Shown in pieces: positions 34,201 through 44,631 of a stretch of 64,000 nt of DNA. Numbering within the stretch: the first letter of the stretch is position 1; the number at the start of each line of letters is the position of its first letter. Below the pieces are notes generated by a model. It was not told the DNA's origin. It saw only the letters and a program-made list of their open reading frames with translations, and did no database searches. The position numbers and the translations under genes are program-made. The DNA lies in contig NW_026604969.1 in NCBI RefSeq assembly GCF_024763615.1, positions 1-64,000 of the forward strand, written 5' to 3'. The DNA comes from Phlebotomus papatasi. Its lineage: Eukaryota; Arthropoda; Insecta; Diptera; Psychodidae.

Positions 34201-37200
34201 CATGGGGACCATCTCAAGTACTGTTCCGAATATGGAATTCCCTAGCTTTTTCGCCATCTCTCTTCCAGAAATGGTCAGATCTGAGTCCATCCACATGGGG
34301 ACCATCTCCAGCACTGTTCCGGATATGGAATTCCCTAGCTTTTTCGCCATCTCTCTTCCTGAAATGGTCAAATCTGAGTCCATCCACATGGTGACCATCT
34401 CCAGCACTGTTCCGGATATGGAATTCCCTAGCTTTTTCGCCATCTCTCTTCCAGAAATGGTCAGATCTGAGTCCATCCACATGGGGACCATCTCCAGCAC
34501 TGTTCCGGATATGGAATTCCCTAGCTTTTTCGCCATCTCTCTTCCTGAAATGGTCAGATCTGAGTCCATCCACATGGTGACCATCTCCAGCACTGTTCCG
34601 GATATGGAATTCCCTAGCTTTTTCGCCATCTCTCTTCCAGAAATGGTCAGATCTGAGTCCATCCACATGGGGACCATCTCTAGCATTGTTCCGGATATGG
34701 AATTCCCTAGCTTTTTCGCCATCTCTCTTCCTGAAATGGTCAGATCTGAGTCCATCCACATGGTGACCATCTCCAGCACTGTTCCGGATATGGAATTCCC
34801 TAGCTTTTTCGCCATCTCTCTTCCAGAAATGGTCAGATCTGAGTCCATCCACATGGGTACCATCTCCAGCACTGTTCCGGATATGGAATTCCCTAGCTTT
34901 TTCGCCATCTCTCTTCCTGAAATGGTTAGATCTGAGTCCATCCACATGGGGACCATCTCCAGTACTGTTCCGGATATAGAATTCCCTAGCTTTTTCGCCA
35001 TCTCTCTTCCAAAAATGGTCAGATCTGAGTCCATCCACATGGGAACCATCTCCAGCACTGTTCCGGATATGGAATTCCCTAGCTTTTTCGCCATCTCTCT
35101 TCCTGAAATGGTCAGATCTGAGTCCATCCACATGGGGACCATCTCCAGCATTGTTCCGGATATGAAATTCCCTAGCTTTTTCGCCATCTCTCTTCCAGAA
35201 ATGGTCAGATTTGAGTCCATCCACATGGGGACCATCACCAGCACTGTTCCGGATATAGAATTCCCTAGCTTTTTCGCCATCTCTCTTCCAAAAATGGTCA
35301 GATCTGAGTCCATCCACATGGGGACCATCTCCAGCACTGTTCCGGATATGGAATTCCCTAGCTTTTTCGCCATCTCTCTTCCTGAAATGGTCAGATCTGA
35401 GTCCATCCACATGGTGACCATCTCCAGCACTGTTCCGGATATGGAATTCCCTAGCTTTTTCGCCATTTTTCTTCCAGAAATGGTCAGATCTGAGTCCATC
35501 CACATGGGGACCATCTCCAGCACTGTTCCGGATATGGAATTCCCTAGCTTTTTCGCCATCTCTCTTCCTGAAATGGTCAGATCTGAGTCCATCCACATGG
35601 GGACCATCTCCAGCACTGTTCCGGATATAGAATTCCCTAGCTTTTTCGCCATCTCTCTTCCAGAAATGGTCAGATCTGAGTCCATCCACATGGGGACCAT
35701 CTCCAGCACTGTTCCGGATATGGAATTCCCTAGCTTTTTCGCCATCTCTCTTCCTGAAATGGTCAGATCTGAGTCCATCCACATGGGGACCATCTCCAGC
35801 ACTGTTCCGGATATGGAATTCCCTAGCTTTTTCGCCATCTCTCTTCCTGAAATGGTCAGATCTGAGTCCATCCACATGGGGACCATCTCCAGCACTGTTC
35901 CGGATATAGAATTCCCTAGCTTTTTCGCCATCTCTCTTCCAGAAATGGTCAGATCTGAGTCCATCCACATGGGGACCATCTCCAGCACTGTTCCGGATAT
36001 GGAATTCCCTAGCTTTTTCGCCATCTCTCTTCCTGAAATGGTCAGATCTGAGTCCATCCACATGGGGACCATCTCCAGCACTGTTCCGGATATGGAATTC
36101 CCTAGCTTTTTCGCCATCTCTCTTCCAGAAATGGTCAGATCTGAGTCCATCCACATGGGGACCATCTCCAGCACTGTTCCGGATATGGAATTCCCTAGCT
36201 TTTTCGCCATCTCTCTTCCTGAAATGGTCAGATCTGAGTCCATCCACATGGGGACCATCTCCAGCATTGTTCCGGATATGGAATTCCCTAGCTTTTTCGC
36301 CATCTCTCTTCCAGAAATGGTCAGATTTGAGTCCATCCACATGGGGACCATCTCCAGCACTGTTCCGGATATGGAATTCCATAGCTTTTTCGCCATCTCT
36401 CTTCCAGAAATGATCAGATCTGAGTCCATCCACATGGGGACCATCTCCAGCACTGTTCCGGATATGGAATTCCCTAGCTTTTTCGCCATCTCTCTTCCTG
36501 AAATGGTTAGATCTGAGTCCATCCACGACCATCCCCAAATCTTCTTTATCCACAAGATGACCATCCCTGGAAAGGCTCTGGACATGGTATTATCCTACTT
36601 TTCCTCATTTTTCCTCCAGATATGATCAGTTTTGAGCCCATCCATATGATGACTATCCCCAGCATTGTTCCGGATATGGAATTCCCTAGCTTTTTCGCCA
36701 TCTCTCTCCCAGAAATGGTCAGATCTGAGTCCATCCACATGGGAAGCATCTCCAGCACTGTTCCGGATATAGAATTCCCTAGCTTTTTCGCCATCTCTCT
36801 TCCTGAAATGGTCAGATCTGAGTCCATCTACATGGGGACCATCTCCAGCACTGTTCCGGATATAGAATTCCCTAGCTTTTTCGCCATCTCTCTCCCAGAA
36901 ATGGTCAGATCTGAGTCCATCCACATGGGGACCATCTCCAGCACTGTTCCGGATATAGAATTCCCTAGCTTTTTCGCCATCTCTCTTCCAGAAATGGTCA
37001 GATCTGAGTCCATCCACATGGGGACCATCTCCAGCACTGTTCCGGATATGGAATTCCCTAGCTTTTTCGCCATCTCTCTTCCAGAAATGGTCAGATCTGA
37101 GTCCATCCACATGGGGACCATCTCCAGCACTGTTCCGGATATAGAATTCCCTAGCTTTTTCGCCATCTCTTTTCCACAAATGGTCAGATCTGAGTCCATC

Positions 37201-37629
37201 CACATGGGGACCATCTCCAGCACTGTTCCGGATATGGAATTCCATAGCTTTTTCGCCATCTCTCTTCCAGAAATGGTCAGATCTGAGTCCATCCACATGG
37301 GGACCATCTCCAGCACTGTTCCGGATATGGAATTCCCTAGCTTTTTCGCCATCTCTCTTCCTGAAATGGTCAGATCTGAGTCCATCCACATGGGGACCAT
37401 CTCCAGCACTGTTCCGGATATAGAATTCCCTAGCTTTTTCGCCATCTCTCTTCCTGAAATGGTCAGATCTGAGTCCATCCACATGGGGACCATCTCCAGC
37501 ACTGTTCCGGATATGGTATTCCCGAGCTTTTTCGCCATCTCTCTTCTAGAAATGGTCAGATCTGAGTCCATCCACATGGTGTCCATCTCCAGCACTGTTC
37601 CGGATATGGAATTCCCTAGCTTTTTCGCA
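31297..37629 (+). repeat. 93-bp satellite array, left arm of FB2 (about 66 copies with spacer units)
   Basis: The monomer is 93 bp and includes GGAATTCCCTAGC, TTTTTCGCCATCTCTCTTCC and the palindrome TCAGATCTGA. Two monomer types often alternate (TTCCAGAAATGG with ATGGGGACC; TTCCTGAAATGG with ATGGTGACC), giving a 186-bp higher-order unit. A different spacer segment (CCACAAGATGACCATCCCTGG) recurs at 31313, 32181, 33049, 33638 and 36547. Intervals are 868, 868, 589 and 2909 bp, which differ by whole multiples of 93 apart from a 5-bp loss before the last. Because 93 is divisible by three, long open frames appear on both strands. They are treated as non-coding. Confidence 0.92.
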
Positions 37630-38588
37630 ATTTTTTGCGATTTTCCTCCAGCAAATCCCACATCTTCTAAGATTTTCTTGCATATTATGCCCAAAACACT
37701 TCAGATACCTTTTGTGGTCAGAGGATTTCTGGAACTTCCTCCAGAAATCCCAGATTTTCTGGGATTTTCTTGCATATTGTGTCCAAAACACTTAAGATAC
37801 CTTTTGTGGTCAGAGGATATCTGGAGCTTCCTCCAGAAATCCCAGATCTTCTGGGATTTTCTTGCATATTATGTCCAAAACACTTCAGATACCTTTTGTG
37901 GTCAGAGGATTTCTGGACATTCCTCCAGGAAATCCCAGTTCTTCTGGGATTTCCTTGTATATTATGCCCAAAACACTTCAGATACCTTTTGTGGTCAGAA
38001 GATTTCTGGAGCTTCCTCCAGAAATCCCAGATCTTCTGGGATTTTCTTGTATATTATGCCCAAAACACTTCAGATACCTTTTGTGGTCAGAGGATTTCTG
38101 GAGCTTCCTCCAGCAAATACCAGATCTTCTGTGATTTTCTTGCATATTATGTCCAAAACCCTTCAGATACCTTTCGTGGTCAGAGGATTTCCGGAGCTCC
38201 CTCCAGGAAATCCCAGATCTTCTGGGATTTTCTTGTATATTATGCCCAAAACACTTCAGATACCTTTTGTGGTCAGAGGATTTCTGGAGCTTCCTACAGA
38301 AATCCCAGATCTTCTGGGATTTCCTTGTATATTATGCCCAAAACACTTCAGATACCTTTTGTGGTCAGAAGATTTCTGGAGCTTCCTCCAGAAATCCCAG
38401 ATCTTCTGGGATTTTCTTGTATATTATGCCCAAAACACTTCAGATACCTTTTGTGGTCAGAGGATTTCTGGACATTCCTCCAGGAAATCCCAGTTCTTCT
38501 GGAATTTTCTTGCATATTATGTCCAAAACACTTCGGATACCTTTTGTGGTCAGAGGATTTCTGAAGCTTCCTCCTGGAAATTATAGAT
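37630..38588 (+). repeat. 92-bp satellite array, left arm of FB2 (about 10 copies)
   Basis: The period is 91-92 bp (ACCTTTTGTGGTCAGAGGAT recurring). Each unit holds a 9-bp-stem hairpin, AATCCCAGA-tct-TCTGGGATT. Units alternate GCATATTATGTCC with GTATATTATGCCC. Confidence 0.9.
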
Positions 38589-39514
38589 CTTAGCACAGTT
38601 CAAGTTAAAAGAAGGTTCTAAATGGATTTAAAGTTATAGGCCTCCTTCACTCATAGTTTTTCTCATAGTTAGATAATCGACTTTAAAGATTTTCAAACAC
38701 TTTCGTGCATTTCTCGTCCATTTTTCCTCATTTCCGAGTTAAATTCGGCACATCTCAAGCCTGAAGAAGGCACTAAACAAATGTAAAGTTTGAGGCCCCT
38801 ATCTCTCATAGTTTCCTAGATAATCGACTTTAAAGATTTTCAAACACTTTTATGCATTTCTCGTCCAATTTTCCTTATTTCCGAGTTAAATTCTGCACAT
38901 CTCAAGCCTGAAGGAGGCTCTAAACAAATGTAAAGTTTGAGGCCCCTATCTCTCATAGTTTCCGAAATAATCGACTTTAAAGATTTTCAAACACTTTTAT
39001 GCATTTCTCGTCCAATTTTCCTATTTCCGAGTTAAATTCTGCACATCTCAAGCCTGAAGGAGGCTCTAAACAAATGTAAAGTTTGAGGCCCCTATCTCTC
39101 ATAGTTTCCGAGATAATCGACTTTAAAGATTTTCAAACACTTTTATGCATTTCTCGTCCAATTTTCCTTATTTCCGAGTTAAATTCTGCACATCTCAAGC
39201 CTGAAGGAGGCTCTAAACAAGTGTAAAGTTTGAGGCCCCTATCTCTCATACTTTCCGAGATAATCGACTTTAAAGATTTTCAAACACTTTTGTGCATTTC
39301 TCGTCCAATTTTCCTTATTTCCGAGTGAAATTTTGCACATCTCAAGCCTGAAGGAGGCTCTAAACAAATGTAAAGTTTGAGGCCCCTATCTCCCATAGTT
39401 TCCGAGATAATCGACTTTAAAGATTTTCAGACACACTTATGCACGTCTCGTCCAATTTTCTTCATTTTCAAGTGAAATTTTGGACATCTCAAGCCTGAAG
39501 GAGGCTCTAAACAG
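38589..39514 (+). repeat. 147-bp satellite array, left side of FB2 centre (about 6 copies)
   Basis: ATAATCGACTTTAAAGATTTTC recurs with spacings of 147, 147, 146, 147 and 147 bp (38678 to 39412). Units share GCCTGAAGGAGGCTCTAAAC and a GAGGCCCC block. Confidence 0.92.
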
Positions 39515-40680
39515 ATTTTGAAAATTGGACGAGAAATGCGTAAAAGTGCTTGATATTCTTTAGAGTCGATTATCTCGGAAACTATGAGAGATAGGGGCCT
39601 TAAACTTTACATTTGTTTAGTGCCTCCTTCAGGCTTGAGATGTGCAAAATTTCACTTTGAAATGAGGAAAATTGGACGAGAAATGTATAAAAGTGTTTGA
39701 AAATCTTTAAAGTCGATTATCTCGGAAGCTATGAGAGATAGGGGCCTCAAACATTACATTTGTTTAGTGCCTCCTTCAGGCTTGAGATGTGCAGAATTTA
39801 ACTCGGAAATAAGGAAAATTGGGCGAGAAATGCATAAAAGTGTTTGAAAATCTTTAAAGTCGATTATCTCGGAAGCTATGAGAGATAGGGGCCTCAAACT
39901 TTACATTTGTTTAGAGCCTCCTTCAGGCTTGAGATGTGCAAAATTTCACTTTGAAATGAGGAAAATTGGACGAGAAATGCATAAAAGTGTTTGAAAATCT
40001 TTAAAGTCGATTATCTCGGAAGCTATAAGAGATAGGGGCCTCAAACTTTACATTTGTTTAGAGCCTCCTTCAGGCTTGAGATGTGCAGAATTTAACTCGG
40101 AAATAAGGAAAATTGGACGAGAAATGCATAAAAGTGTTTGAAAATCTTTAAAGTCGATTATCTCGGAAACTATGAGAGATAGGGGCCTCACACTTTACAT
40201 TTGTTTAGAGCCTCCTTCATGCTTGAGATGTGCAGAATTTAACTCGGAAATAAGGAAAATTGGACGAGAAATGCATAAAAGTGTTTGAAAATCTTTAAAG
40301 TCGATTATCTCGGAAACTATGAGAGATAGGGGCCTCAAACTTTACATTTGTTTAGTGCCTCCTTCAGGCTTGAGATGTGCAGAATTTAACTCGTAAATAA
40401 GGAAAATTGAACGAGAAATGCATAAAAGTGTCTGAAAATCTTTAAAGTCGATTATCTCGGATACTATGAGAGATAGGGGCCTCACACTTTACATTTGTTT
40501 AGAGCCTCCTTCATGCTTGAGATGTGCAGAATTTCACTTGAAAAGGAGGAAAATTGGACGAGAAATGCATAAAAGTGTTTGAAAATCTTTAAAGTCGATT
40601 ATCTAACTATGAGAAAAATATGAGTGAAGGAGGCCTATAACTTTAAATCCATTTAGAACCTTCTTTTAACTTGAACTGTG
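39515..40680 (-). repeat. 147-bp satellite array, inverted, right side of FB2 centre (about 8 copies)
   Basis: This is the same 147-bp unit in reverse orientation. TCGATTATCT recurs at 39566, 39713, 39860, 40007, 40154, 40301, 40448 and 40595, exactly 147 bp apart each time. The outermost unit, with ATCTAACTATGAGAAAA, mirrors the outermost unit of the left array. Confidence 0.92.
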
Positions 40681-41075
40681 CTAAGATCTATAATTTCCAG
40701 GAGGAGGGTCCTGGAATCCTCTGACTACCTGAAGTGTTTTGAACATAATATGCAAGAAAATCCCAGAAGATCTGGGATTTCCTGGAGGAAGCTCCAGAAA
40801 TCCTCTGACCACAAAAGGTATCTGAAGTGGTTTAGACATAATATTCAAGAAAATCCCAGAAGATCTGGGGTTTTCTGGAGGAAGCTCCAGAAATCCTCTG
40901 ACCACAAAAGGTATCTGAAGTGTTTTGGGCATAATATACAAGAAAATCCCAGAAGACTGGGATTTCCTGGAGGAAGCTCCAGAAATCCTCTGACCGCAAA
41001 AGGTATCTGAAGTGTTTTGGGCGTAATATGCAAGAAAATCCCAGAAGATCTGGGATTTCCTGGAGGAAAATCGCG
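40681..41075 (-). repeat. 92-bp satellite array, inverted, right arm of FB2 (about 4 copies)
   Basis: Reverse-oriented 92-bp units (CCTCTGACCACAAAAGGTATC). The junction to the 93-bp array matches the left arm. Confidence 0.88.
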
Positions 41076-41690
41076 AAAAATTGCGAAAATGCTAGGGAAT
41101 TCCCTGTCCGGAACAGTGCTGGAGATGGTCCCCATGTGGATGGACTCAGATCTGACCATTTCTGGATGAGAGATGGCGAAAAAGCTAGGGAATTCCATAT
41201 CCGGAACAGTGCTGGAGATGGTCCCCATGTGGATGGACTCAGATCTGACCATTTCTGGAAGAGAGATGGCGAAAAAGCTAGGGAATTCCATATCCGGAAC
41301 AATGCTGGAGATGGTCACTATGTGGATGGACTCAGATCTGACCATTTCAGGAAGAGAGATGGCGAAAAAGCTAGGGAATTCCATATCCGGAACAGTGCTG
41401 GAGATGGTCCCCATGTGGATGGACTCAGATCTGACCATTTCTGGGAGAGAGATAGCGAAAAAGCTAGGGAATTTCCTGTCCAGAACAACGCTGGGGATGA
41501 TCACCATGTGGATGGATTGAGATCTGACCATTTCAGGAAGAGAGATGGCGAAAAAGCTAGGGAATTCCATATCCGGAACAGTGCTGGGGATAGTCATCAT
41601 ATGGATGGGCTCAAAACTGATCATATCTGGAGGAAAAATGAGGAAAAGCAGGGTAATACCATGTCCAGAGCTTTTCCAGGGATGGTCATC
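41076..41690 (-). repeat. 93-bp satellite array, inverted, right arm of FB2 (about 6 copies)
   Basis: Reverse-oriented 93-bp monomers are followed by one spacer unit (ATCTTGTGGATAAAGAAGAT), then the outer terminal repeat. The array is roughly a tenth the size of its left-arm counterpart. Confidence 0.9.
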
Positions 41691-41926
41691 TTGTGGATAA
41701 AGAAGATTTGGGGATGTCTAAAATAATGATGAGAAGGACGTCTTATGTTCGTAGATCATGAAATAGCTTTTTCTTTCATATTCTAATTCAATTATACTGC
41801 GAGAAATTATTGATAAATGGTTTTTAGCTCGTTAAAAAACTGTGGCCGTTTTTTGCTCGTAAGATTTCTCTAGAGGTTTTTTGAAGTCACCAAAAAAGAT
41901 ACAGGGTTTTTGCAATAAGGTCCTCA

Positions 41927-42773
41927 TATTGTACTACCACATTTCTGGTAATGTGCAATTATGCTGTACTTGTATTGCTTTTGAATGCAATAAATAAAAA
42001 ATACATTTGCTATAAACAATGTTTACATACCAGTTAATGTTCAATATAATATTCGTATGAACTAAAAACTGGAAAAAGGCCTAAGTAACAAATTCACATA
42101 AAATATGTATATCAAATTTAAAGACAATTACATTGTAAATCCATTTCGATGGCTGAGAAATGACCAATTTTGCAAAAGTTAAATTTGAAATGAAGACTCT
42201 CTCTCAATTGGGCATTTCGGGCAAAATGTTATACAAATTATCGAGAATTCAATAATTTTTTGTTCACCTCTAGAGAAAATTTACATACTCAAAAGGCTCA
42301 TAATTATTAAAAATCTTACAAAAAAACTCTTAATATAGAATCGATAAAACGGATAAAGTATCTTTGGATAGACTAAACACTAGATATCTTTTTGTAAGAA
42401 ATATATTATGTAGTATGCGTGGAATAAGAAATGCGTAAATGAAGGCAATTTGTATCGACTTCCTGAAACAACTTCATTTGTATGTCATAGTTTTGTTTTA
42501 CCTGTATTGACTATATAAGGTATAATAGGAAGTCGCTTTGTATTTTCTATACTAATACAATACTGGTAAGGAGTTATGACATATCTTTTTGGAAGGTGTA
42601 CTATGTAGAGAATAAGTATTGCATACAGGAAGGTAATATGTAAGGACTATCTGAAACAACTTCATCTGTATGCCATAGTATAGTGTTTCTTGTATTGACT
42701 ACGTAAGGTATAAACCTAAGCCATTTTACATGTTCTATACACAGACGTCACCATATTTTAGAACAATAGTATG
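41927..42773. other. Non-coding stretch with a 188-bp direct duplication
   Basis: No gene. Related blocks starting CTGAAACAACTTCAT occur at 42463 and 42651, each followed by TGTATTGACTA-TAAGGTATA. This suggests an old tandem duplication. Confidence 0.5.
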
Positions 42774-43049
42774 ATATACGAAGGTCAAGGAGATGAACTC
42801 CCTCCGGATGCGTCAGGGGGTGCAATCCTTTCAGGACAGGAAAACGCAAAATTCTTTGCCAAAGCTTTCGACGCTTCAACGCGTCTTCCTCAGTGGTCAA
42901 ATCTGTGATTTGTCTGACCACTGAGACCACTGAGGAAGACGCGTTGAAGCGTCGAAAGCTTTGGCAAAGAATTTTGTGTTTTCCTGTCCTGAAAGGATTG
43001 CACCCCCTGACGCATCCGGAGGGAGTTCATCTCCTTGACCTTCGTATAT
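42774..43049. repeat. GC-richer inverted repeat with 125-bp arms
   Basis: Arms 42774-42899 and 42925-43049 are nearly perfect inverted copies around a 25-bp spacer. Only one or two differences were noted (for example AAAACGCAAAA versus AAAACACAAAA). Composition differs sharply from the AT-rich surroundings. Each arm contains CACTGAGGAAGACGCG followed by GCGTCGAAAGC, which forms a short hairpin flanked by sequences resembling a hammerhead ribozyme core. Such motifs occur in the terminal repeats of Penelope-like elements, whose LTRs can be inverted. That origin is a hypothesis only. Confidence 0.8.
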
Positions 43050-43140
43050 GAATTGCCGTCAGTAATCTACCGAAAATAGTATGATACTTGAAATGTATTT
43101 CCATTGTATGAATGTATTTTTAATCAATTTTTGAACTGTT

Positions 43141-43288
43141 ATGACCAGCGCACAATAACTTTTGTTTGTAAACATGTTTTCAAAATTTCCTATGAGAATG
43201 AGCGAGATAACTAGATCTAGATCTCATTAACACTCATTGAAATGTCAAAAACATGTTTACAAAACAAAAGTTATTGTGCGTTGGGCAT
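43141..43288. mobile_element. Short MITE with about 40-bp inverted ends
   Basis: ATGACCAGCGCACAATAAC at the left pairs with GTTATTGTGCGTTGGGCAT at the right. The inversion continues through TTTTGTTTGTAAACATGTTTT. Length is about 148 bp, with no coding capacity. Confidence 0.75.
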
Positions 43289-44631
43289 TAAAGTAAAAAC
43301 AATACTATAGCTTTTCTTAGGAAAAAAGTTGTTACTTAGATTTCTTTTAAAGACTCTGTCGAACCTGCAGAACGTGCAACCATAACTATATTCATGCAAG
43401 TTTACTGCTTTAACGATTGATCCCTTGGCAGATCTGTTAAAGTAGTGTAAAATGGTTTTCATAAGCTTATTGCTTTGTATGACATATGTAAAGAAATAGA
43501 AAGGGTATCAAGAAATGGAATTTGGAAATCGTAAAATCATTAAAAACTGCTTACGTATGCCATACATTTCACTCATGAGACGCACCTTATGAGGAAACTT
43601 TGCGAAGTAGATCTCATATGGGAATTGGCTCAGTAGTTAAGGCAGTGGACTCGTATATGGAATATAGCAGGTTCGAATCTCATCAGCGGCAAGGTAAGGA
43701 AGAGTTTTTCTCCAACTAAAATTGTGTTAGATTGGTAGTTAGAGTTCTGTACAATAATAGTAGAGAGGTGGGAGGTGGTTGGTGGGTGGTATTACCACTA
43801 AAAAAAGGACGAAAGTTGTCTTTTTATTTTTGTAATATTGACTTACACATTACAAGTATGGAATACATAAAACTTACAAGAATACCTTACGTAAGACTAT
43901 CACGAGCTACACGTGAGCCTTACTTTATATCAAAGTAAGGGTTAATTATGACCTATGTAAGCCATAATATGTAGGGCCTATGTAAGGCATACTCATATGC
44001 CTTAATTAACTGAGATATAACTATACATTACATGTGTTCTATACATATGCCCTAGCGGTAAGGCATAAGTAAGGGGGACCATACTTATGCCATACCGGTA
44101 TCCAATAGGTATATCTTACGTGAAGTCCTGACGGCGAGGAGTAAAATTAAGGGGTTTTGTTAGAAAAATTCCCTTTAATTATGGACTTCGTATTGTATAC
44201 TAGTAATGCCTACAACCTCCTTACCAGTAGTGCTTACGACAGCTCAGAATTTTTATAGGGATATGAGCTTTCGTAAATGTCTTATTCACTGATTTCTAAG
44301 CATTTGATAAAATTGTTTACAAACTTACTTTAAACTGCTTTAATTCTTCCATACGTGAACTTGTGTGTTTGGTGATCTGGTGGATGATCCATTGCATACG
44401 TGATGAGAATTGAAGCAATGATGTAAAAATTTTGCTGCAGGTGCTTGTAGAAGTGTTGATAATATTCTCTTGTTTAAACCATTATTGTGAAGGTAGAAGG
44501 TTTGCTTCCTTCAGCTTGGTTTTTTATACGCTGGCCGATCCTCTTTTTCATAAGTTTATTGTAGTCCTTCCACATTATGTATAATATGATGATAACAAGT
44601 TGTATAACACTGTGCTACAAAATTTAGGTCT
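43289..44631. other. AT-rich non-coding stretch with a tRNA-like segment and TAAGGCATA repeats
   Basis: No gene. Degenerate repeats of TATGCCTTA / TAAGGCATA / TTACGTAAG occur between about 43540 and 44110. The tRNA-like block at 43621-43693 is listed separately. Confidence 0.45.
43621..43693 (+). repeat. tRNA-like sequence, possible SINE head
   Basis: It has an A-box-like TGGCTCAGTAGTTAAGG and a B-box-like GGTTCGAATCT at normal spacing. The T-stem and acceptor stem do not pair well, so it is a tRNA-derived relic or SINE promoter rather than a working tRNA. Confidence 0.5.

Larger units (their letters stand above)
31087..41926. mobile_element. Giant foldback element FB2 (10.8 kb) built from nested satellite arrays
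   Basis: The ends TGAGGACCTTATTGCAAA at 31087 and its complement finishing at 41926 form terminal inverted repeats that extend about 200 bp with some divergence. Both arms then hold the same parts in mirror order: 93-bp satellite, 92-bp satellite, 147-bp satellite, with the centre at about 39514. The junction between the 93-bp and 92-bp arrays (TCGCAATTTTT-GCGATTTTCCTCCAG) occurs in both arms, so the arms derive from one inverted copy. The left arm is 8.4 kb and the right 2.4 kb, mainly because the 93-bp array differs in copy number. There is no transposase, so it resembles an oversized Drosophila-type foldback element. No target duplication was found. Confidence 0.75.

Noticed and set aside
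31312..38596. Very long open frames (up to 982 codons) on both strands of the satellite arrays
   Set aside because: The 93-bp period is a multiple of three and frames are open on both strands and in more than one phase. This is expected from a homogenised satellite. The 31-residue repeat has no recognisable domain.
31297..41690. CRISPR-like array
   Set aside because: Repeats are directly adjacent with no unique spacers, the monomers are long, and the context is a eukaryotic transposon.
43621..43693. Functional tRNA gene
   Set aside because: The A and B boxes are acceptable, but the T-stem and acceptor stem fail to pair.
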